A stretch of 64,000 nucleotides of DNA. It comes from Margaritifera margaritifera. Lineage: Eukaryota > Mollusca > Bivalvia > Unionida > Margaritiferidae. Of the stretch, positions 56,180 to 64,000 are shown piece after piece; within the stretch, counting starts at the first letter, position 1; each line of letters opens with the position of its first letter. The translations under genes and the position numbers were made by a program. The notes under the pieces are model-generated. The model worked only from the letters and a program-made list of their open reading frames with translations. It searched no databases and was not told where the DNA came from. The stretch is taken from contig JAQPZY010001660.1 in assembly GCA_029931535.1 (NCBI GenBank), forward strand, positions 1,575,001 through 1,639,000. The letters run 5' to 3'.

Positions 56180-57960
56180 AACTATTGTTAGAAATTTTAA
56201 TAATTACGATATCATTCTCTTCTGTTCAGAAGTTTTTGAGAAGTTCTCTCAACTTTGACGGTTCTGTACATACAGTAACAGCAGCCATATTTGATAGTGA
56301 ATTGGCCTCTCTTGTACAAATTTACTGGCCCTAATGCCAAAATACTTTTGGTGAAATTTGGTCCAATTCTATTTAGCAGTTTTTGTGAAGTCATTTTAAT
56401 TTTTTTTATGATGTTTCTTTTTGTTAGTAATGCAGCTAAACTTGAAGGTACCGGTACATCACCATTATTTATAAAAACTTGAAAGGCCCTCTAGCTCAGA
56501 TGCATTTTATCAAATTTGGTGAAATTCTGTTCAGCAGTTTTTTTAGAAGTTATCTAAATGTTTTTGTATTTTAGTAACAGCAGCCATATTTGAAAGTAAA
56601 TAATACATCTTTTGTACATATTTATAAGGCCTTTATGCCAGGATGCTCTATGTCAAATCTGGTCAAATTCTGCTTATTAGTTGGTGAGAATTATTTTATA
56701 TTTTATATCGTAGTAATGGTGGCCATATTTGATGGTGGATTGGCATCATTATGTACAGATTTAAAAGGCCTTTATGCTTGGATGCTTTATGTAAATTTTG
56801 GTCAAATTCTGTTCAGCAGTTTTCAAGATCATTTAAAGGTTTCCCTATGTTTGGTAACTGGCCATATTTGAAAGTGGATCAGCATAATTTTTACAAACTT
56901 GAAAAGCCTTCATACCAGAATGCTTTCTGCCAAACTTGGTCAAATTTTCTATTTTTATGGTTGTTTTTTTGGGGGGTAGGGAGTTGTTTAAAAGTTTTTT
57001 TGTTTTTAGTAATGGTGACCATATTGGATGGCAAATTGGCATGGGTTGTAAGAGGCTACTCAAAGGTTTGTCTATTTTAGAAATGGTGGCCACATTGGAT
57101 GGTAGATCAGCATGTATTGTATAAAATTGAAAGGTCTTCATGTACGGATGCTTTCTGACAAATCTGGTTTAATTTTATTCTGAAAAATCATTTTTCACTT
57201 TTTAGTAATGGTGAACTTATTTAATTGCAGATTGGCATAATTTGTATGGAGTTTGAGGCCTTTATGCTGGGATGCTTTCTGTCAAATTTTGTCAAATTCT
57301 GTTCATTGGTTTCTTAGAAGAAGTTGTTTAAAAACTTTTTCTATTTTTAGTAATGACAGCCATATTTGATGACAAATCAGTATCATCTTGTATAAATTTG
57401 AAAGGCCTTTAGGTCACAATGCTGTCAAATTCTGTTCAGCAGTGTTTGAGAAGTTGTTTGAATGTTTTCTATTTTTAGTAATGGCAGCTGAATTTGATGG
57501 TGAATCAGCATCACTTTTAAATCTGTGAAAGGTCTTAATGGCAGGATGCTTTTGGTCAAATTTGGTTAGATCCTGTTCATAATTTTTTTCTATTTTTAGT
57601 AATGACAGCCAGATTTGATGGCAAATCAGCATAATTTTGTATAAATCTGAAAGAGCTTTTGGTCAGAATTTTATCGAATTTGGTCAAACTCTTTTCAGCA
57701 GTGTTTGAGAAGTCGTTTTAAGGTTTTTCTTTTTTGTAACAGTGGCCATATTTGATGGTGACTTGGCATCATTTATATAAACTTGGAAGGCTTTGATGCC
57801 AGCATGCTCTCTGCCAAGCTTGGTAGAAATTCATGCAGTGGTTTTTGAGAAGTTGAAATTATTGATAGATGATAAAGAAGACATATGATGGGTGATGCAA
57901 ACTGGACACTAGACTGCATCACAAGATCTCTTGGTCTTATGGCCAGGTGAGCTAAACGAT
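56180..57960. repeat. Diverged tandem array ('gccatatttgatggtg' type)
   Basis: About thirteen degenerate units of roughly 110-140 bp share 'tttggtcaaattctgttcag', 'cagtttttgagaagtt', 'gcagccatatttga' and 'aaaggccttta'. It ends with 'ggtcttatggccaggtgagc', the same closing module as at 11.2 kb. Confidence 0.85.
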
Positions 57961-59115
57961 ACCTTCACAGTGAAAGCTCAAGTCAGGAAATATTGAAGAA
58001 ATCTAGTTCACCTGGGCCAATCTGGATCAAGATTATCAGGAATGTTCAAATTGTGTTTGGGGTGGCTCTTCTAGCAATAGTGTGGCTTCCATAGCAACCA
58101 TAAAACAACTTTTTCAACTTCTTTTTCAGAACTCCTGAGTCAGCTATGATCAACTTTGTAGGAATGTTTTTGAAAACATGCTTTATCAAAATTATGTTCG
58201 GTGTGGCTCCCTTTACAATGGTGTGGCTTCATCAGCAAGCAGATGGAAAACCTATTTTAGTCTTCTTCTCTAGAACACCATAGCCAATTTTGTTCAAACT
58301 AGGTGCGAATGTTTCTTTGGACATGCTCTATCAAATTTGTGTCTGGGGGGACACCTTGCAATGGTGCGGCTTCCAAAACAACCACCTATTTTCAGTTTCC
58401 CTGGAAAGGCTGAGCCAAGCTGTATCAAACTTGATAGGAGTGTATCTTGGGACATGCTTTATCAAAATTGTGTCTGGCATGACTCTCCAAGCAACAGTGT
58501 AACTTCTTAGCAACCAGATGGATAACCCATTTTCAATTTCTTCTTTAGAACAGTTGAGCCAATTTTGATAACTCTATGTAGGAATGTTTCTTAGGACATG
58601 CTTTATCAAAATTTTATCTGGGTGCTTTCCCTTAAAATGGTATGGCTTCCATAGCAACCATATCAAAAACCTATTTTCAACTTCTTCTCTAGAAAGGATG
58701 AGCTAATTTTGATTAAACTTGAAAGGAATGTTCCTTTTCCCCTTAGCAACAGTGTAGCTTCTTAGCAACTAGGTGGAAAACCTATTTTCAATTTCTTTTC
58801 AAGAACAGTTGAGCTAATTTTTTTATCAAACTTGGTAGAAATGTTTCTTAGGATATGCTTACTCAAAATTGTGTCCTGCTGCATCCCACAGAAATGGTGT
58901 GGCCTTCATAGAAACCATATGTAAAGTCTATTTTCAACTTCTCCTCCAGAAAGGCTCAGCCAATTTTACATAAACTTGATAGGAATGTTTCTTAGGATAT
59001 GCTCTACCAAAACTGTGTCCAGAGTGGGTCCCTAGCAATGGTGTGACTTATACAGCAACACTGTAATAACCTATTTTCAACATCTTCTCTATAACAGCAG
59101 AGCACTTGGGCCTCT
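57961..59115. repeat. Diverged tandem array ('catgctttatcaaaatt' type)
   Basis: About eight degenerate units of roughly 140 bp share 'ggtgtggcttccatagcaac', 'cttcttctctagaac' and 'aggaatgtttctt'. Ends 'agcacttgggcctcttgttt', a phrase resembling the opening of other arrays of this type. Confidence 0.85.
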
Positions 59116-61630
59116 TGTTTTGATACATCTAACTACATTACCTTCCAAAATTCCATTCACCCTCTGCCTGTTTAATTTTATTTCTATGGTTAAATTAGTT
59201 TGAAATCAAACTGAAAAGTGAAAATAATATATGAAAATGATGATGCAGAACTGTAGAATGGAATATTAAACATATACACAAGTTAACTCTGACAATATTT
59301 CCCCCATTTTTTTTTTTTTTAAATAAAATGTTAAAATGTTAATTTAGGCTTAAATTTAGAAATTGCTAAAGCAGCCCAAATTGTTTATTTTGCCTTATCT
59401 TGTATGAAACTTTAAAAAAGAAATTATTATCATGTTTTCTCTTAAACTGCAAATCTAGAAGTCGGTTTCCTTATAATATAGAATGTTTGGTTTCATCAGT
59501 GAAAATGTCATAATTAGCAATATGTTTAAGGAATACAAATTCCTTGACATAGTGACCCAAAATGCAAAATTAACTAGACAGGACAAAGATAATGTTTAGA
59601 GGAGCTGTGTACCTGTCAGATTTGTGTTTACAAAACACATATGGTCAATTGCAGCCCAAGAAGTATGAGTCCAAAGCATTCCAAATTTATTTAAAATATG
59701 GAAATATTGCTTCAGAGGCATGAACATCTAACCAGGTAATCAAAATATGCATAAAACATGTCTACCAAATTTCGTTCTTAATGACAAGGGTGCAGTGCTC
59801 CAGTTAGAAAGAAATGGTGGGTTGCCGCATCCCATCCCTCAAAATTCCTGCTCCTCGCCCCCACTGTGTGCCCCTCTACCCCTTTAGTGTGTCCCTCTGC
59901 CTTCTTGAACTACAAAATTAGTGTCTTTATAAATGCCATGTCATTTTCCATATGACTCACTAGTTAAAATGATTGTTTTAATTTTTTTTCAAAAATTGAA
60001 TCACATGCTTAAATGATTACAAGCTACATTCATACCAGACTAACTCAACTGGTAGATCTGTATTCTCACCTGAGATTAACTATAAGATCAATGGCATTTC
60101 TGCAAGTGGTCCAACTTGGAAGAGTCTTTCTCATTAAAGTTCACTAGCCACAAAGATAACTTCATTTGTTCTTTCTGCAACATTAAATAATAAGTGCCAA
60201 AGCCTAAATATTCCAAACACCTTTCAAATTTTTCATTAAAAAAAACAGATGAAACTTTAACCATACCATTTCATAATGGTTGTTTGATGGATTAATGCCT
60301 ATGGTATAACCACACCGAATGAAAAACATCAACTTTACCAGTTGAAAAATCAGAGAAGTTACACAGCACAACCATTCCATAATCTCCTTTTTGGCAAACA
60401 ACAACTCATCAAATATCCCATCTTTCTGAGATGACAATGTTTACAGGTGTCCACAGACTTTTAATCCTTATGCTAGTAATTTTAATCGAAGAAGAGATAA
60501 TGTGCCAATATACACTATTCCAATTAGGAGGTTCAGTTGGTTCACAATTTTCACGTAATATGCCTAAATTTGGAAAAATATAAAGGTGAGGATGAAAACT
60601 TATGCACATCTGATGCATGTAACATGTAAAATTTAACAAGTAAATGTACATGGTGGGAACAGTATTTACAGTATGCATAAGTTAAAGGGTGTCTCAAGTC
60701 TATGAACAGGAATGACCTGTCAGTCATTGTGCTGACACTTCGTATATTCAGAGAAAGCCAACTGCAATATACAATCAGTACAAGGAGGCCTCTTTAGCAT
60801 TTGTTTTGGTACAAATGTTCTACATGAAAAGTTTAAAAGTCTGACATTGCAAATTCTCTCAAACACTTTTGATTAATTTATTCTGTTTCAACTTACACTG
60901 ATGTAAGTATATTTGTGTATATTGCAAGCCACTGGAGACAATCTGCTGTGCTCCAGTGGCTGCCTGTGCCGAGATTTTCTCATTTGACATGAATATGCAT
61001 AAACCTGCTTAACCAATCACTGCAAGTGCAAGTAAAATCTTCTCACCATGACCTAATATGACCTTGAATGAGTCAATCAAAGTATCTCTTTCAAACATGA
61101 TCAATAAAATGAACATTTTCATTTATGTGTTAGATATTGCTACCTTGTTTTGTTGAGGACATATTTTGTTTATGCGTACTTATAAAAAAAAAACAAGGAA
61201 ATCCTGCAAAGACAGCCACAGGTGATAAAGAAACATGGCGGATTGTCTCCTGTGGTTTGTAATTATGATTTGTGTACAATAACTACCTATTTTGAAACTC
61301 TGCTGACCATATGCATAACTGTTACAAATGCTTAGAAGTGTTTTTAGTCTACTTGCAGTTTTTTCTCACGTGGTTATTCATAGCTTCAGTATCTTTGATT
61401 ATAAATGATCAAAATCTCTAGCATGTGATATCTTTGCTATTAAATGATTGAACATAGTCATTACTGTCTTTACAGCATTACACAGAATAGTGAAGAATGT
61501 TTCCTCAGTTGTTTTCTCATGTGAATATATATCTTATGTATATTACTGACATATTATCATTTAATGATAATGTGTACAAGGTAATCAGTCCAATATACAT
61601 ACTGCAAGTTGTCAACTTGCTCTATTGATC

Positions 61631-61632
<2 letters not shown>
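59116..61632. other. AT-rich region, no gene seen
   Basis: No convincing ORF or structured repeat. Short homopolymers only. Confidence 0.6.

Positions 61633-61672
<40 letters not shown>
61633..61672. repeat. (TA)n microsatellite
   Basis: About 20 TA units. It directly abuts the end of the probable Penelope-like fragment. Confidence 0.97.
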
Positions 61673-61674
<2 letters not shown>

Positions 61675-62010
61675 AAAATTGATAATGGCACAAATTCAAA
61701 ATGGTTTCCCAACATTTCGAGCTAAACAAGCTCTTCATCTGGGGAATAAACAGCTTACATATAAAAAACAAACACTAAACACAAAATCTAAGAAAAATTC
61801 TGGACTCGTGCATTTTAAAATCACTAGGGGGAATTTTACAAAAAGAGATGTAAAAATAAAAAGTTGTGTAACAATAATAAAGGAGTGGGTTATTGTGTCT
61901 ATCACATAGAGAACCAACATATATCTGTCCACATTGACAGCCTTCTTTTATTTCCTTATAAATTCTATTTGATAGAATACAATTTGAGATGAAAATAGCA
62001 ATGTACATTT
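61673..62010 (-). mobile_element. Probable Penelope-like element 3' fragment with hammerhead-like core
   Basis: On the minus strand a frame near 61950-61880 contains CQCGQIYVGSL, reminiscent of the GIY-YIG nuclease that ends Penelope-like polymerases; it is followed by decayed sequence. At 61744-61711 (minus) comes cagatgaagagcttgtttag and ctcgaaatgttgggaa: a CUGAUGA-like core (with A at the second position), a GAGC/GCUC stem and GAAA. Hammerhead motifs of this form are known in Penelope-like elements. The RT domain is absent. The evidence is short and the core base change weakens it. Confidence 0.4.
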
Positions 62011-63875
62011 TTATTTTCAGATCATAAATATCATTATATTTTTATGACTAGTGACAAAAGGCCATTTCTAGCAATAAATTGCCTTTACAGTAGTAAATGG
62101 ACCTTTCCTTATCCCTACCCCCCCCCCAACCCATCCCACCCCCGCCCCCACCCTCACTATGAAAGTTTTGGCTGCAGCACTTAAGTGGTTTGGGTGCAAT
62201 CATGCTAATAATTTTTTAACACACACACACACACATCCAAATTGAACATTTTTCAAAACAATCTTAAAAAATGAAAAATTGTTTTATGAAATGAAAATCT
62301 AATCTGGTTACCTACATATGCATACAAACATGCCAACCAAATTTCATTTCTCTACATTAAGTGATTTTGGGAAAAACCCTGCTTACAATGTTTCCACAAG
62401 TCTAAAGTTCATCAAACAAACGAGTTCAATTGGTCAAGAAATTTTTTAAAAAAATAGAAAATTGCTAAAGTGGAATGAAAATCAAATCTAGTCATCCACA
62501 TTTACATGTACATGCAAATATGCCTAATAAATTTCATTTGACTACGTTAAGTAATTTCTGCGAAACTCTGCAAATAAGGTTTCCACACAAAAAGTCTAAG
62601 TTAAAAAAGTTCAGCAAGTTTTAAAAGTTGGAAAAATTGCTTCAGTGGCAGGAAAATCAAATAATGTCATCTACATATGTATATGTACAATAATGCCAAC
62701 AAAATTTCATCCATCAACATCAAGTAGCTTTTGCACAACTGTGCCAACAAACTTCATGGGTGAACAAAATGCAATCAAGATGTCCCTGCTGCAAGCAGTA
62801 GGTGAATAACATTACTGAGAGACTATATGTATACATAATAATTTGGAGTCTGAAATTGGTTTTTAGTGTCAAAACAGTGTTGGGATTCAGGGCCTGATTT
62901 AACAAACAGAAAAAAGTAAACTGTGTACATGAGAGATTCCAAACACTGAATTTTCAGGAAAACCTTTCTATCATTATCCTTTGTTGAAAATGTAAAAGAT
63001 CAATAAAATCATCAATAAGCTACAAGTAGATATTTTTAAAAAATGTATTTTATTCATTACATGCATTATTTATTGGGTATTGAAGCCTTTTTTAAAAATA
63101 TGAACAATTATTACACTGTATCCTTATGAACACTGCTTGCCATCTTACAATTTTTCTTTTAACAATTTATTTTGTTTCATACAGGTACTGATATATCATC
63201 TATTCTGACAAGAATTTTGCAGAATATTCTCTCACTGCTTGCATGTGGCACAATCCGTAAAAAAGACCATATGTAATAATACACTGTAATGTCTTTCTAA
63301 TATTGGTGAGTAGTATTGCACTGTAATGTCCTTTTAACATTTGGAAGCATTACTACTACAGTATGATTAAAAAATCTATTCCACTGAATACTGCAGATTT
63401 TCTAGAAAATGGTCCATTCATGACAATGAATACTATAGGCCTTACTTGAAACTGATAAACAATCATAATCATTGTGGAAACAAATATCAAGAATAAATAG
63501 ATAATAATCATCTCTAATTCTCTTGTCACCTTGTCACTGAAAAATTAGAAGTAGGATAGTCTGATAGTTTGTATAGAACCAGTCTATGTGCTTGAAACAG
63601 CAAACAGCAATAATGGGGGAATCTTAATCACTCCTCATCCTCCCTGCAGAAAACACTTGCATAATGATTGACATTTGTTTGCACAGCAATCAGAACCACT
63701 ACTAATTTCCAGTAAGGCCAAAGTTGTTCTTTATCATGCATGAAACTTTGCATCTTAGAAAACTGGAAATATTCAGTGCAATGGCTTTTCCATGCATAAT
63801 ATAAAGCTAGAAGAATCTATGGAATTTTAGAAGTAAACAGGCAATAGTGTCCTTCAAGACAATAAAAAAAAGAAA
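62011..63875. other. AT-rich region with weak repeats, no gene
   Basis: 62240-62780 contains three or four very diverged units sharing 'aaatttcatt' and 'gaaaatcaaat', plus a CA tract at 62221-62236 and a C-rich tract at 62120-62152. No convincing ORF. Confidence 0.55.
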
Positions 63876-64000
63876 TTAACCTTACTGCTGACACTGAACG
63901 CAAACACTGATGCCAAATTAACCTTACTGCTGACACTGAAGGCAAACACTGATGCCAATTAACCTTACTGCTGACACTGAAGGCAAACACTGATGCCAAC
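63876..64000. repeat. 41-42-bp minisatellite, 3 copies, cut by window end
   Basis: Units start at 63876, 63918 and 63959 with ttaaccttactgctgacact. It may continue beyond the window. Confidence 0.95.

Noticed and set aside
61625..61909. 94-aa plus-strand ORF starting in the TA tract
   Set aside because: Starts in a microsatellite (repeated YI residues) and continues antisense to the probable Penelope-like fragment.
1..64000. tRNA or rRNA genes
   Set aside because: None seen by eye on either strand; the tRNA-Leu match at 31513-31529 is only a retroelement primer site.

Overview
This window is eukaryotic (metazoan) DNA. A large gene is split into exons by kilobase-scale introns with GT/AG junctions, and the surroundings are AT-rich and full of tandem repeats, MITEs, retroelements and self-synthesizing DNA transposons. 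The repeat style (arrays ending in a 'ggccaggtgagcta'-type module, abundant Polintons, Penelope-like debris) suggests a mollusc, probably a bivalve. That is an inference from repeat style; no marker gene fixes the species.

Positions 1-25.8 kb hold the 5' part of one host gene on the minus strand: FBH1 (FBXO18), the F-box DNA helicase. Six coding exons are visible, from the start codon at 25799 down to an exon carrying Walker A (GTGKT) that ends at 2575. They join in phase and encode about 664 residues. The rest of the helicase lies left of the window. The introns carry an eight-copy 104-bp satellite, a double-hairpin MITE, a hAT MITE with its 8-bp duplication, hAT-type transposase fragments and several diverged arrays. 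A foldback of about 0.85 kb sits just upstream of exon 1.

Positions 27.5-52.4 kb are the striking part: a Polinton (Maverick) inserted inside another Polinton. The outer element (27498-52424) starts AGTAGTAAT, ends ATTACTACT and is flanked by the 6-bp duplication TATGAA. The inner one (33401-49644) starts AGTAGTTATGGG, ends CCCATAACTACT and is flanked by CATGAT. The inner element keeps a broken protein-primed family-B DNA polymerase, a second stand-alone copy of the polymerase N-terminal module, an intact FtsK/A32-type packaging ATPase, small genes and only the C-terminal tail of the integrase. The outer element keeps a major-capsid-like fragment, a zinc-ligand-like ORF and an adenain-type protease, so their surviving genes are complementary. 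Several inner genes have a TATA-like box 25-65 bp before the ATG. A decayed 4.05-kb Ty3/Gypsy element interrupts the left outer terminal repeat, and a 1.5-kb solo LTR interrupts the right inner one.

Positions 52.4-64 kb hold no confident gene: flanking sequence related to the foldback, a 187-bp duplication, two long diverged repeat arrays, a probable Penelope-like fragment with a hammerhead-like core beside a TA tract, and a 41-bp minisatellite at the window edge.
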